Source of the DNA: Bacillus massiliigorillae | Lineage (GTDB): Bacteria; Bacillota; Bacilli; Bacillales; DSM-1321 | Reading direction: 5' to 3' | DNA length: 64,000 nt | NCBI RefSeq assembly: GCF_000380245.2 | Contig: NZ_HG428743.1 | Location: 58,562 to 122,561 of the forward strand | In this document: in pieces, positions 16,870 through 25,708 of the stretch | Layout of the letters: each line of letters starts with the position of its first letter | Numbering within the stretch: position 1 is the stretch's first letter | Position numbers and translations under genes: made by a program | Notes under the pieces: generated by a model | Seen by the model: the letters and a program-made list of their open reading frames with translations, nothing else | Databases searched by the model: none | Told to the model about the DNA's origin: nothing

Positions 16870-17577
16870 CTATACACGTATATAATTCAAGAATTCATCA
16901 AACATAGTGGACAATCCATTTTTTCCGATTTTCATTCGACCATTTGATTTAATCTCCTTGGAATGATGCATATAATCGAGAAAATGAATGATTATATTCC
17001 GTCGCTCCAAGATATCTACACTCCCATTATGATAAAACCAAGAGTCAATAACGTTATATACTCCGCGATTGACGCCAAACTTTTCTTTACAAAACTGCAC
17101 GAAAGAAAAATCAGGCAAATGAGAGATTTCGTCTTGATTGGGAATGTCTTTCCATTCTTGAGAAAGAACAGATGGAGGAGATTTCTTCATTCCCGACAAA
17201 GCGAATCTGTTTTGGACAAGTTCAACATCCTGATAGATTTGCTGAATCAATTCATCCTTACCCGAAAAAGAAATCTCTTTCCTTACAAAGAAGTGAAGAT
17301 CGACTGTTAGTCGTTCATGATAAATGTCTTGATTAAAATCAAACAGGTGAACTTCATAACTAATCTGGTTATAATCATGAAAAGTCGGTCTTATGCCAAT
17401 ATTCATGATGCCGTAATATTGCTTTGCCGACAAAGTAACCGATACGCCATACACGCCATGTTTAAGTTCGGGAATCGGAGAGATCAAAGATAGATTGGCA
17501 GTCGGAAATCCAATCGTTCTTCCAAGTTGCTTGCCTTCTATCACTACTCCTTCAACCGTACAAAGGACCGAATTCAT
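16870..17577 (-). CDS. ribR: RibR-like flavokinase / FMN-riboswitch regulator
   Basis: 235 aa from ATG at 17577; an upstream in-frame ATG overlaps the AGGAGG ribosome site. The N-terminal 125 residues are a flavokinase: GKQLGRTIGFPTANLSL, GVYGVSVTL, MNIGIRPTF, then EVHLFDFNQDIY and VDLHFFVRKE. The C-terminal part (LPDFSFVQFCKEKFGVNRG, GVYNVIDSWFYHNGS) matches the RNA-binding half of B. subtilis RibR as I remember it. There RibR both phosphorylates riboflavin and counteracts FMN-riboswitch shutdown, in a sulfur operon that also encodes luciferase-like monooxygenases. Here it adjoins the relic of such a monooxygenase, so the functional link appears conserved. Confidence 0.88.
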   Translation of the reverse strand: MNSVLCTVEGVVIEGKQLGRTIGFPTANLSLISPIPELKHGVYGVSVTLSAKQYYGIMNIGIRPTFHDYNQISYEVHLFDFNQDIYHERLTVDLHFFVRKEISFSGKDELIQQIYQDVELVQNRFALSGMKKSPPSVLSQEWKDIPNQDEISHLPDFSFVQFCKEKFGVNRGVYNVIDSWFYHNGSVDILERRNIIIHFLDYMHHSKEIKSNGRMKIGKNGLSTMFDEFLNYIRV

Positions 17578-17763
17578 ATGTTTCCTCCTCATATATTAGT
17601 AGTAAGAGCTCCTTCTAGAAGAATTTCCGAGATTCAAAACCTCTAAAACTCACTCTAGACTCTTTCGTTTTTTTTATTCATAAGACTTTGAAATTGTATT
17701 TGATGGACTAAATTCTTCACTGGATTCGATAATGACAGGCTTGCTAAATATAATTTTCATTTT

Positions 17764-18052
17764 TTATAGGAGGTGATGATTTCTTCAGTTTGTTCAACAC
17801 TGAATAGTTTAAAGCGTTTTCATTTTAAGTTGATTGGCTATATTACCACTTTTTTCACTTCTTCTCTTCTGCAAAACTATTAGCCAATAATGTGAGGGAT
17901 TACATTTATTATGAATATCTTTTAGATAGAGCATCAATTCTTTGGCAAACATCTATATATTTTTCCGTGTACGACAATGAGGCGTGGAACCCTTCATCAA
18001 AGTCTGAAGGTAATGCGCGATATGGCATGAAGCGAAAGGGACTAAACTTCAT
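17764..18052 (-). pseudogene. Fused relics of a luciferase-like monooxygenase and alpha/beta hydrolase
   Basis: From ATG at 18052 the minus strand reads MKFSPFRFMPYRALPSDF, matching the start of the intact monooxygenase at 29761-31017. It then jumps to that enzyme's C-terminus (DIHNKCNPSHYW, one frame off) and, near 17770-17850, to remnants of the next hydrolase (NIANQLK, VEQTEEIIT). About 1 kb of the first gene and most of the second are lost. Gene order equals the intact pair, and the DNA just upstream (18053-18150) also matches, so this is a decayed duplicate. Confidence 0.82.
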
Positions 18053-18270
18053 AATGATTTCCTCCTGAATTTACTAGTTTTAATGATCAGCTAGTTTCTT
18101 GTATGTTACAACTCAACTACGAAGCTGCCTATTCCCTTAAAGTTGGGGGTTGAATGAATATCCATTTATTCCTTCAACGCTATCTTTCCCTTGAGAATTT
18201 CTTAACAACACCGCAACAGGCGCTACCTTTACCATTGACTCAATACTTCTAAAAAGTTATTTTTTTCCTA

Positions 18271-18350
18271 TTTGTATATTATATAAACATATAAATAATT
18301 TCGATGTAAAATACAAATTTACAATATCAATATAAGCATGAGTTATGATT
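18271..18350 (-). promoter_or_regulatory. Island promoter/operator repeat, copy A
   Basis: Contains TGTAAAATACAAATTTACA (inverted repeat TGTAAA/TTTACA) and AATATCAATATAAGCAT, with AT-rich TTTGTATATTATATAAACAT on the left. Close matches at 34571, 42204 and 43488, weaker ones at 19771 and 21253. It lies 219 bp upstream of the relic monooxygenase start and would drive the ribR side. Confidence 0.65.
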
Positions 18351-18360
18351 GTTCTTAATA

Positions 18361-18670
18361 AGAAAAGCGCAAGCGCCCATTTTGCGACGTATAGATTGGA
18401 GCACTTCGACTGAGATAAACGAAAAACCGAAATGTGGAGAACGCCCGTTTATCGGCGACAAGCATAAGGCAAGCTGGCTAGAAGGTCGCTTTTAACCTTC
18501 TGGACTGATTGACTTATGACCTCGAGCCGATGGCGTTCGGAACTAGACAACACGAAGAGGCGGTAGACGATTCGATGTTGACTTATCGTAGGGAGATGGG
18601 CGAAATCTACTAGTCGCTGGGCGCTGAAGCTAGACAGCGATGTAGGTTCGAAATTATATACTTTCATCTT
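18361..18670. repeat. Interspersed Bacillaceae intergenic repeat
   Basis: GC-richer block starting AAAAGCGCAAGCGCCCATTT and containing GACAAGCATAAGGCAAGC, ACTTATGACCTCGAGCCGAT, GCGTTCGGAACTAGACAA and GGGCGCTGAAGCTAGACAGC. I recall closely similar blocks scattered between genes in many Bacillaceae genomes. Several internal inverted segments suggest folding as RNA. It interrupts the island between copy A and the oxidoreductase gene; no protein is convincingly encoded. Confidence 0.55.
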
Positions 18671-18676
18671 TTTAAA

Positions 18677-18716
18677 AAAAGGAGCCGTGTGCGGCCTTTG
18701 GCACATAGCTCCTTTT
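18677..18716. terminator. Terminator after quinone oxidoreductase gene
   Basis: Stem AAAAGGAGC/GCTCCTTTT continued inward by GTGTGC/GCACA, T-rich on both strands. Confidence 0.8.
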
Positions 18717-18749
18717 AAAGTATAAAAGTTCGTGCGGTATCTACCTTAC

Positions 18750-19730
18750 TTACGGTTTAACTACGAGCTTACCCCAAGTTTTGCGGCTTCCTAGAAGCTC
18801 TAAAGCTTGTGGCACTTCTTCAAATGGCACAAGTTTGTAAATGAGAGGACGCACTTCGCCACTTTCATATAGTGCTTGTAGGTTCTGATGAATCTCTCTA
18901 ACCTGTTCAGGGAATTTGTCTCGGAATAATCCCCAGTGTACCCCAACGACAGAGTAATTCTTAACCATTACATGGTTAGTCGGTGCATCTGCAATGCGTC
19001 CCCCAGCAAAACCAATAACTAGTATTCGACCGTCAAATGCAATGCACTTTTTGGAGCGATCAAAAGTATCACCACCAACTGGGTCAACAATCACATCTGC
19101 TCCACGTCCTCCTGTTTCTTCTTTGACGATTTTGATGAAATCTTCTGTAAGATAATCGATGACCACATCAGCGCCTAAATCCTTACAAATTTGTCTCTTC
19201 TCTGGTCCGCCTGCAGTTGCAATAACACGTGCCCCTGCTGCCTTTCCTAGTTGAATCGCTGCAGATCCTACGCCGCCAGATCCTGCATGCACTAGCAATA
19301 CTTCACCAGGTTTGATATTTGCTCGTTTGTGGAGTGCATAATAAGAAGTCTGATACGTGATAAACATGGCTGCCGCCTCTTCAAAAGACATCGATTCAGA
19401 TATCGGAAAAACGGATTCTTCTGAAACAGTTACCCATTCAGAAAGACCTCCAGCAGGCATTTGAGGTCTTGCGAATACTCGTTGCCCAACATCATATGCA
19501 CTTCCTTCACCAACTGCCTTTACAATTCCGGAAACCTCAGCACCTGGTGTAAACGGTAATGGTGGCTTTGTTTGATACTTTCCTTGACACAGCAGTATAT
19601 CGAAGAAGTTTAATGACATTGCCTTAACTTCTACCAATACCTGCCCCTTCTCCAAACTAGGTCTAGGAACCTCTTTAATTTGCAATGCATCACTTGGATT
19701 TCCAAGTTCAGTTACTACCCAACTACGCAT
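18750..19730 (-). CDS. NADPH:quinone oxidoreductase-like MDR protein
   Basis: 326 aa; ATG at 19730 after AAAGGAGG. Medium-chain dehydrogenase/reductase without catalytic zinc ligands, of the quinone oxidoreductase type: MSLNFFDILLCQGKYQTKPPL (N-terminal domain, two parts), PFTPGAEVSGIV, then the nucleotide site VHAGSGGVGSAAIQLGK. NADPH-dependent reduction of quinones or of enoyl/enone C=C bonds is the usual activity; in the island an enone or enoyl-CoA reductase role would fit. It is 80 bp downstream of the biotin carboxylase gene with an operator-like element between. Confidence 0.85.
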   Translation of the reverse strand: MRSWVVTELGNPSDALQIKEVPRPSLEKGQVLVEVKAMSLNFFDILLCQGKYQTKPPLPFTPGAEVSGIVKAVGEGSAYDVGQRVFARPQMPAGGLSEWVTVSEESVFPISESMSFEEAAAMFITYQTSYYALHKRANIKPGEVLLVHAGSGGVGSAAIQLGKAAGARVIATAGGPEKRQICKDLGADVVIDYLTEDFIKIVKEETGGRGADVIVDPVGGDTFDRSKKCIAFDGRILVIGFAGGRIADAPTNHVMVKNYSVVGVHWGLFRDKFPEQVREIHQNLQALYESGEVRPLIYKLVPFEEVPQALELLGSRKTWGKLVVKP

Positions 19731-19770
19731 TTAATTACCTCCTTTTTATAAATAAGCATTTATGAAGTTT

Positions 19771-19803
19771 TAACGTAAAAAACAAATTCACTATATAAGC
19801 ATC
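19771..19803 (-). promoter_or_regulatory. Island operator repeat, degenerate copy E
   Basis: TAACGTAAAAAACAAATTCA followed by CTATATAAGCATCAG lines up with the core of copies A-D, about 40 bp upstream of the oxidoreductase start. Confidence 0.4.
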
Positions 19804-19809
19804 AGTACC

Positions 19810-21210
19810 TTAATTAGACAATATTGTGGAGACAAGACCCGTGTGTACATCGCCAGCCTTAAACTGTTCTGAGACCAGTGCATCGAGCAGAAACGGAATA
19901 TTTGTTTTTATTCCAGAGACCTCAAATCCCTTTAGTGCATCTATTAAAATTCCAATTGTTTTTTCTCGGTTTTCCGCATGGGCAATCACTTTAGCAATCA
20001 TTGGATCGTAGAAAGGCGTTACTGTCAGTCCTTCTGCGTATCCTGTTTCTACACGAATGCCTTTTCCAGTAGGTGTACGGAATATGTCGAGTTTACCTGG
20101 AGATGGAAAGAATCGCTTCGGATCTTCCGCATACACCCTTACTTCGATGGCATGTCCATTGCGCTCGATTGGATTTGGAATAATATCACTTAATCGTTCA
20201 CCCGCAGCAGAACGGATTTGTGCTTTAACAAGATCGACTCCTGTCATTTCTTCCGTGACGGCATGCTCAACCTGTAGACGAGTATTCATTTCTAGAAAAC
20301 TATAGGAACCGTCACTTCCTCTAAGCATTTCTACTGTTCCAATATTGTCATAGCCAATGTCTTGCAGCACTTTCGTGATTTGTTGCGCTAACCCATCTAT
20401 TTCTTTTCGATTGATAGCAGGTGCAGGTGCTTCCTCAATGATTTTCTGATGACGTCGTTGTACGGAGCAATCTCTTTCAAACAAGTGCTGTACTCCTCCA
20501 TGCTGGTCGCCAAGAATTTGAAATTCGATATGACGTGGCTGAACCATATACTTTTCTAAGTAAACTTGATCATTTGAAAACGAACGAAATGCCAAGGAAC
20601 GTGCTCTTTCCACAACTTTAACCAATTCTTCAGGATTATGTGCTGGAAGCATGCCAATTCCGCCGCCTCCGCCAGCTGGTTTAACCAACACTGGGAATCC
20701 AATACGATGTCCTTGAGCAATAATTTCTTCTGGATTATTACTAAGAATGCCTGAACCTAGCCCAATAGGCATACCGTATTTGGCCATCAACTCACGTGCC
20801 TGACTCTTGTGGGACATCGCGTCAATCCAACGGGATGCTGGTCCGATGAAACGAACGCCGGCATTTTCTACACGTGCAGCAAATTCCGTGTTCTCAGACA
20901 AAAATCCATAACCAGGATGAACGCCATCTGCTCCTGTGTCTTTAATCACTTTTAATAGAATTTCCTGGTTCAGATAACTAGCTTGAGCCTGTGCTCCTCC
21001 AATTAGATACGCCTCATCAGCTTCTGCAAGATACGGCGCCCCCGCATCAGCTTCAGAGTATACGGCAACAGAACGGATGTTAAGCATGCGGAGCGCGCGA
21101 ATCACACGTCTTGCCACATCCCCTCTGTTTGCCACTACTACCTTATGAAATTGATGTGTCTTCCTCGTCGTGCGCTCCCCCTTATCGATCCGTTGTGTTT
21201 CTAGATTCAT
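19810..21210 (-). CDS. Acyl-CoA carboxylase biotin carboxylase subunit
   Basis: 466 aa; ATG at 21210. Full biotin carboxylase: KVVVANRGDVARRVIRAL at the N-terminus, GVHPGYGFLSEN, the ATP-grasp glycine loop KPAGGGGGIGML, ERDCSVQRRHQKIIEEAPAP, FLEMNTRLQVEHAVTE. No biotinyl domain is attached, so it needs the separate carrier at 34295-34516, with the carboxyltransferase at 31326-32924. Together they would carboxylate an acyl-CoA using ATP and bicarbonate. It is divergent from the LysR regulator, with 149 bp between. Acyl-CoA substrate not predictable. Confidence 0.92.
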   Translation of the reverse strand: MNLETQRIDKGERTTRKTHQFHKVVVANRGDVARRVIRALRMLNIRSVAVYSEADAGAPYLAEADEAYLIGGAQAQASYLNQEILLKVIKDTGADGVHPGYGFLSENTEFAARVENAGVRFIGPASRWIDAMSHKSQARELMAKYGMPIGLGSGILSNNPEEIIAQGHRIGFPVLVKPAGGGGGIGMLPAHNPEELVKVVERARSLAFRSFSNDQVYLEKYMVQPRHIEFQILGDQHGGVQHLFERDCSVQRRHQKIIEEAPAPAINRKEIDGLAQQITKVLQDIGYDNIGTVEMLRGSDGSYSFLEMNTRLQVEHAVTEEMTGVDLVKAQIRSAAGERLSDIIPNPIERNGHAIEVRVYAEDPKRFFPSPGKLDIFRTPTGKGIRVETGYAEGLTVTPFYDPMIAKVIAHAENREKTIGILIDALKGFEVSGIKTNIPFLLDALVSEQFKAGDVHTGLVSTILSN

Positions 21211-21252
21211 TTAGCAACACCTCTTTTTAAGTTTGGTTGAACGGGAATAATC

Positions 21253-21346
21253 ATTTGAATATTTTGAATATTATAACTTTATTTATACTTATAAAGAGAA
21301 ATAATGTAAAATAGTAATATTGAATATTAATATAACTACTACTTAT
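21253..21346. promoter_or_regulatory. LysR/carboxylase divergent promoter with operator-like copy F
   Basis: Contains AATGTAAAATAGTAATATTG then AATATTAATATAAC, which aligns with the core of the island repeats (TGTAAA, AATATnnATATAA). Position between a LysR gene and its divergent neighbour is the standard place for a LysR operator. Confidence 0.5.
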
Positions 21347-21359
21347 AAGGTGGGATAAC

Positions 21360-22277
21360 ATGCGTATTGAACAGCTAATCTACTTAATCGAAATCGCGAA
21401 AAATGGATCTATTTCAGCAGCAGCAGAACAGCTTCACATTTCACAGCCTGGCATCAGTCAAGCTATTGATAGTCTGGAAGAAGAAATGAATACGAAATTA
21501 TTTCAGCGTTCCAAAAAGTTCGGTACGCGTCCGACGGAAGATGGAAAAAAAGCTATCAAAATCGCAAAAGAGATTTTAGGTAAATTTGATGAATTGAAAG
21601 AAGTTTCTACTGTTGAATCCGACCAATTAACCGGAACACTTTCTATTTCTGTTATTCCAAGCGTATGTATGAGTGTCTTACCTAAAACATTGGCCGTGTT
21701 TAAGAACATGTTTCCCTTAGTCAAAATCGATCTTTCTGTACAAGGTTCCTTACAGATTGAGAACGATGTACTAAATGGGAAAATCGATATGGGGATTATC
21801 TCCAATGGAAACTACGAGCAAAATGAGGATTATTTAGGGAAGTTAACCTTTGAAAAATTGCACGACTTTAATACTTTTGCATGTGTAGGCCAACAATCAC
21901 CTTTATCACGTAACGATTCCATTTCCCCCGAAGAAATACTAAACTATCCAATCGTTATTCCCAACTCTGATTTTAAAATGTATCATAAAATAACAAAATT
22001 ACTAAAAAAGTACGGTGAACCCAACATTCTTTTCACAACAGGCAACACAGAAGTCTCCAAACGAATTATCGCCGAAGGATTAGGAATTGGATTTTACACA
22101 GATTTGGAACTAAAAAACGACCCCTATGTACTTACTGGTAAAATCATTCCCATGCGTATCTCTGGAGAGGAAACTCCCTCGACATTTGGCTGGATTAAGT
22201 TAAAAGATCAGTACCTCTCAACAACTAGTAGAGAATTCATCAAAGTTTTGAAATCAGCTATTTTTGTAGATTTCTAA
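21360..22277 (+). CDS. LysR family transcriptional regulator
   Basis: 305 aa; ATG at 21360 after AAGGTGGG. Canonical LysR winged HTH (MRIEQLIYLIEIAKNGSISA, AAEQLHISQPGISQAIDSLE) with a type 2 periplasmic-binding-like effector domain from about residue 92. It is the only plus-strand gene in the island and the only regulator there. Divergent placement and the repeat shared by the other island promoters make it the likely regulon controller; the inducer is probably a pathway intermediate. Confidence 0.92.
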   Translation: MRIEQLIYLIEIAKNGSISAAAEQLHISQPGISQAIDSLEEEMNTKLFQRSKKFGTRPTEDGKKAIKIAKEILGKFDELKEVSTVESDQLTGTLSISVIPSVCMSVLPKTLAVFKNMFPLVKIDLSVQGSLQIENDVLNGKIDMGIISNGNYEQNEDYLGKLTFEKLHDFNTFACVGQQSPLSRNDSISPEEILNYPIVIPNSDFKMYHKITKLLKKYGEPNILFTTGNTEVSKRIIAEGLGIGFYTDLELKNDPYVLTGKIIPMRISGEETPSTFGWIKLKDQYLSTTSREFIKVLKSAIFVDF

Positions 22278-22298
22278 TGGATATCACCCAACTAGAAA

Positions 22299-22333
22299 AA
22301 AGATGACTTCGGTTGCGTTTTGAAGTCATCTTT
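22299..22333. terminator. Bidirectional terminator
   Basis: Perfect 12-bp stem AAAGATGACTTC/GAAGTCATCTTT between the LysR gene and the convergent hydrolase. Confidence 0.88.
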
Positions 22334-22366
22334 CTTCGGCCTCCATAATGAGGGAAACATCTACTT

Positions 22367-23173
22367 TTAGGAGTTTAATAGGAAATCAAGAGCTAATTCA
22401 TTAAACTCCTCTGCTTGCTCAATATGAGCACAGTGAGAGCTATTTTTAAATACGCGAACTTTAGCGTGTGGTATGCTACTCTGTAATTTCTGTGCATAGT
22501 CCGGAAGCTTTAATGTATCGTTTTCTCCTCCACAAATAAGAACAGGAACCTTAATCTTCCCATAATCGGGAATATGACGCGCCTTTTCCTTTGCAGCAGG
22601 CGATTTCAAGCGAGCTGCAGTAGCAGCTTCCCAAACGCCAGGAATCAAACTTGTCTCGTATCTTTTCTCTAAATACTCTCCAGACTTCCACTTATCTTCA
22701 TAGAAAAGGAGATTTAAGATTCTTTCCATATATTCCTTACTGCAATCATAGTTATTCATAACTTCGAAAACGTCAGTGTTGATAGGACCTCCCCCACTAA
22801 TCGTAATCAGCTTTTTGATTGGCAAAATTGGTTCATCTTGTGAAGCTGCCGTTAAAAGCATACCTCCCCCCACTGAATTTCCAATAAAGGAGGCTTCTTG
22901 TATGCACATCACTCGCATGAATTCTCGGATATGTTTAAATCGAAGGCCTTGTGCATCATCAAAACTGAACAATTTATCTGTGTGTCCAAATCCAACCATG
23001 TCTAAAGCATACACATGGAAATGTTTACTCAATGCTTCGATATTGTACTCCCAACTGTTTTCCGCACTTGCTCCATATTCTCCACTATGCAGCAGCATTA
23101 ATGGTTCTCCTTGCCCAGCCTCTAAATAGTGGGTGCGTATATCCCCCACCATGACATATTTACTTTGAAACAT
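22367..23173 (-). CDS. Alpha/beta hydrolase
   Basis: 268 aa; ATG at 23173 after AGGAGGGA. Alpha/beta hydrolase fold with LLHSGEYGASAENSW (oxyanion region), nucleophile elbow GNSVGGG (Ser about 98), acid residue in CGGENDTLKL and final His in SSHCAHIEQAEEF. The HSGEYGASAENSW segment resembles meta-cleavage product (C-C bond) hydrolases such as BphD. It may hydrolyse a ring-cleavage product or lactone. Last gene of the run that begins further right with the P450. Confidence 0.85.
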   Translation of the reverse strand: MFQSKYVMVGDIRTHYLEAGQGEPLMLLHSGEYGASAENSWEYNIEALSKHFHVYALDMVGFGHTDKLFSFDDAQGLRFKHIREFMRVMCIQEASFIGNSVGGGMLLTAASQDEPILPIKKLITISGGGPINTDVFEVMNNYDCSKEYMERILNLLFYEDKWKSGEYLEKRYETSLIPGVWEAATAARLKSPAAKEKARHIPDYGKIKVPVLICGGENDTLKLPDYAQKLQSSIPHAKVRVFKNSSHCAHIEQAEEFNELALDFLLNS

Positions 23174-23251
23174 AGTATCCCTCCTAATTGATTCATTTTG
23201 TAAAATGGTTAAGACAAGTCTTGTATGTAACTTACCGATTCAAAAATCAAA

Positions 23252-24028
23252 TCATCGCATGAATTTTACGATTTCGGCTGTGAATGGTTCGGCAGCCTCA
23301 ATGTTCGACAAATGAGCAGCAACCAACTCTAGATAGCTAGAACCGGGAATCTGTTCAGCCAAAATTTGCACACCACTCGGAGGCATGGATACATCTTCAC
23401 TACCCGCAATCACCAATGACGGAACAGATATACGGCAAAGAATTTCTCTTTGATCCATGTCCCGAATGGCTGCACAGCAAGCTGCGTAACCCTCTGGTGA
23501 CGTTGCCAATACCATGCTTCTTAGCTTCTCTAATTCATTTGGTGCCTTGTCATGAAAAGATGCACTAAAGCAGGTCTTTAAACTACCACCGACAACAGCG
23601 TCCATCCCACCATCGAGAACGGTTGCAATGCGCGAATCATAAGCTTCAGGAGACCCTTTATAGGCCGCCGTGTTACAAAGAGCAACTTTCATCAGGCGCT
23701 CAGGAACATGACCAGCTAGCCATATCCCAATCATGCCACCTATCGAAATGCCACAAAAATGTGCTCGCTCAATTTCCAAACCATCTAACAAGCCTACTAC
23801 ATCCAATGCCAACTGCTCTATCGTATAAGGCCCAGGTGCTGCCTCCGACGCACCATGCCCCCGCATATCATAGCGCAACACCCGAAAATGTTTTGTGAAT
23901 TCTGGCATCTGCAAATCCCACATGGAAAGATCAGTTCCTAACGAATGGGAAAGAACCAAGACAGGTAAATCCTCCGCACCGTCAAAACGATAATGCAATT
24001 TATGTCCGTTTACATTTATAAAATTCAT
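23252..24028 (-). CDS. Alpha/beta hydrolase, 3-oxoadipate enol-lactonase-like
   Basis: 258 aa; ATG at 24028 with AAGGTGATGAGG upstream. PcaD-type features: LVLSHSLGTDLSMWDLQM, YDMRGHGASEAAPGPYTIEQ, nucleophile GISIGGMIG (Ser about 98), AGSEDVSMPP and the C-terminal His in AAHLSNIEAAEPF. PcaD opens enol-lactones; in this island, with a Baeyer-Villiger-like enzyme, a general lactonase is plausible. No other protocatechuate-pathway genes are present, so a strict PcaD role is unlikely. Confidence 0.85.
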   Translation of the reverse strand: MNFINVNGHKLHYRFDGAEDLPVLVLSHSLGTDLSMWDLQMPEFTKHFRVLRYDMRGHGASEAAPGPYTIEQLALDVVGLLDGLEIERAHFCGISIGGMIGIWLAGHVPERLMKVALCNTAAYKGSPEAYDSRIATVLDGGMDAVVGGSLKTCFSASFHDKAPNELEKLRSMVLATSPEGYAACCAAIRDMDQREILCRISVPSLVIAGSEDVSMPPSGVQILAEQIPGSSYLELVAAHLSNIEAAEPFTAEIVKFMR

Positions 24029-24058
24029 ACCTCATCACCTTAAATCGTATAGTATTAG

Positions 24059-24820
24059 TTACGCTCGCAATCCACCATCAATCTTATATTCAGAACCTGT
24101 TATAAAAGAAGCTTTATCAGATGACAAGAATAAAACAAGCTCTGCAATTTCTTCAGGCGTGGCATACCGTTTCAAGGGAATACGCTGTTCAGAGTTCTCC
24201 CTTGCCTTCTCCGTACTTTCCGGCGAACGAAATGCTTCAATTACATTCACCATCGGTGTATAGACAGCAGATGGACAAATAACGTTAACTCGGACCCCAA
24301 AACCTGCTGATTCCAAGGCAGCTGTTTTTGTAAGTCCGATGATTCCATGCTTCGTAGCCGAGTACGCACCTAGCCCAATACCGCCATGCATTCCTAGACC
24401 AGACGACGTATTCACGATGCTTCCTGATTTTTGTTCTTGCATGACCTTCAACACGTGTTTTAAACCATAAAAAACACCCTTTAAATTTACGTTAACAACC
24501 TTATCAAAATCTTCAGTAGTCATTTCCGTCATTCTTGCCAGCTTGCCTACCGTACCAGCATTATTAAAGAATATATCAATCTTGCCGTACTTTGCTTTTG
24601 TCGCCTTAACATAGTTCATCACTTGATTTTCGTCTGTAACATCAGCCCCAATTGCCAAGTAATCTACTAATTCTAGTTCCGATGCAACAGCCTCCAAGGC
24701 AGATTGATTTAAATCTATCAATGCTAGTTTTGCCCCTTGTTTGGCAAACAGCCGTGCCGTTTCTTTCCCAATTCCTCCACAAGCTCCTGTAATGACGACT
24801 ACTTTACCCTGAAAGTCCAT
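24059..24820 (-). CDS. SDR family oxidoreductase
   Basis: 253 aa; ATG at 24820 with AAGGAGG. Classical SDR: GACGGIGKETARLF cofactor loop, NNAGTVG, catalytic Ser in NTSSGLGMHGG and YSATKHG (Tyr, Lys), ending in the usual SFITGSEYKIDGGL. Asp in ALIDLNQ at the end of beta-2 favours NAD. Likely oxidises a secondary alcohol made by the P450 to a ketone. Twelve bases after the next SDR gene, so co-transcribed. Confidence 0.9.
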   Translation of the reverse strand: MDFQGKVVVITGACGGIGKETARLFAKQGAKLALIDLNQSALEAVASELELVDYLAIGADVTDENQVMNYVKATKAKYGKIDIFFNNAGTVGKLARMTEMTTEDFDKVVNVNLKGVFYGLKHVLKVMQEQKSGSIVNTSSGLGMHGGIGLGAYSATKHGIIGLTKTAALESAGFGVRVNVICPSAVYTPMVNVIEAFRSPESTEKARENSEQRIPLKRYATPEEIAELVLFLSSDKASFITGSEYKIDGGLRA

Positions 24821-24832
24821 ATCAATTCCTCC

Positions 24833-25573
24833 TTATTTAAATACGGCGTAACCATCATCCAGCATAACTGTACTTCCATTAATAACATTTGCTCCATTCT
24901 GACAAAGCAGATAAACAGCATCTGCAATAGCCTCTGGGTGTATAAGCTCATTTCGCATATGCTTACCAGTAGCCCGATCTTTCGGACGTTTACTAATAGG
25001 TGTATCGACGAATCCTGGCGCTATCCCTACAACACGAATGCCGTATGATGCCAGCTCAATCGCAGCACATTGGGTCATCATTTTCACAGCAGCCTTGGAT
25101 GTATGGTAACCAATAATTCCTTGATTAGAGGCAAGAAAACCAAATGTAGAACCGTTATTCACAATAACTCCTTGAATGCCAAGTTCTTTCATTTTGCGGG
25201 CTGCTGCTAAAATGCCATAGTAGACACCATACTGATTTACTTTTATGACACGATCATACATCTCTGGATCATGCTCAAGCAGTGGTGCTCTTCCACCTGT
25301 TCCAGCGTTGTTAAACATAATATCGATACTTCCGTATGTCTCCACCGCAAAATCAACTGCTTTTTCTACATCTTGTACGTTTGTTACATCGGTTTTGATA
25401 TACGCAGCTTCTCCACCTGCTTTTTTTATCAAGTGAACTGTTTCCACTCCGCCAACTTCATTAAGATCAGCAACGACTACTCTCGCTCCTTCATAAGCAA
25501 ATTTACATGCTGTCGCTCGACCAATCCCACTGGCTGCCCCTGTAATGACAATTACCTTATCGTTTATATTCAT
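24833..25573 (-). CDS. SDR family oxidoreductase
   Basis: 246 aa; ATG at 25573. GAASGIGRATACKFA loop, VVADLNEVGG (Asp, NAD preference), NNAGTGGRAPL, Ser in NNGSTFGFLAS and YHTSKAA. Distinct from its neighbour SDR (different start, shorter C-terminus ending DDGYAVFK), so the pair probably acts on different hydroxyl groups or stereoisomers. Downstream of the P450. Confidence 0.9.
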   Translation of the reverse strand: MNINDKVIVITGAASGIGRATACKFAYEGARVVVADLNEVGGVETVHLIKKAGGEAAYIKTDVTNVQDVEKAVDFAVETYGSIDIMFNNAGTGGRAPLLEHDPEMYDRVIKVNQYGVYYGILAAARKMKELGIQGVIVNNGSTFGFLASNQGIIGYHTSKAAVKMMTQCAAIELASYGIRVVGIAPGFVDTPISKRPKDRATGKHMRNELIHPEAIADAVYLLCQNGANVINGSTVMLDDGYAVFK

Positions 25574-25708
25574 ACTTGGTAACCTTCTCTCATAAACTCG
25601 TATCCAGTCTACCTATTTTGGATTGATAGGAGAAATTATATTTTTTCATTAATCAGAAAATTATATATGTCCTTTTGTCAATTAGGGTCATTTTCTATGG
25701 CCTTACAC

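Noticed and set aside
17809..17822. cre-like TTAAAGCGTTTTCA upstream of ribR
   Set aside because: It coincides with the hydrolase relic (equivalent of the ENASHL codons in the intact gene), so it is leftover coding sequence rather than an operator.
16870..18270. FMN riboswitch before ribR
   Set aside because: I looked for the RFN-box pattern upstream and found none; the upstream DNA is a pseudogene relic and an AT-rich promoter repeat.
23252..24028. Protocatechuate pathway by PcaD
   Set aside because: No ring-cleaving dioxygenase or other pca gene is present; the fold alone does not assign that role.
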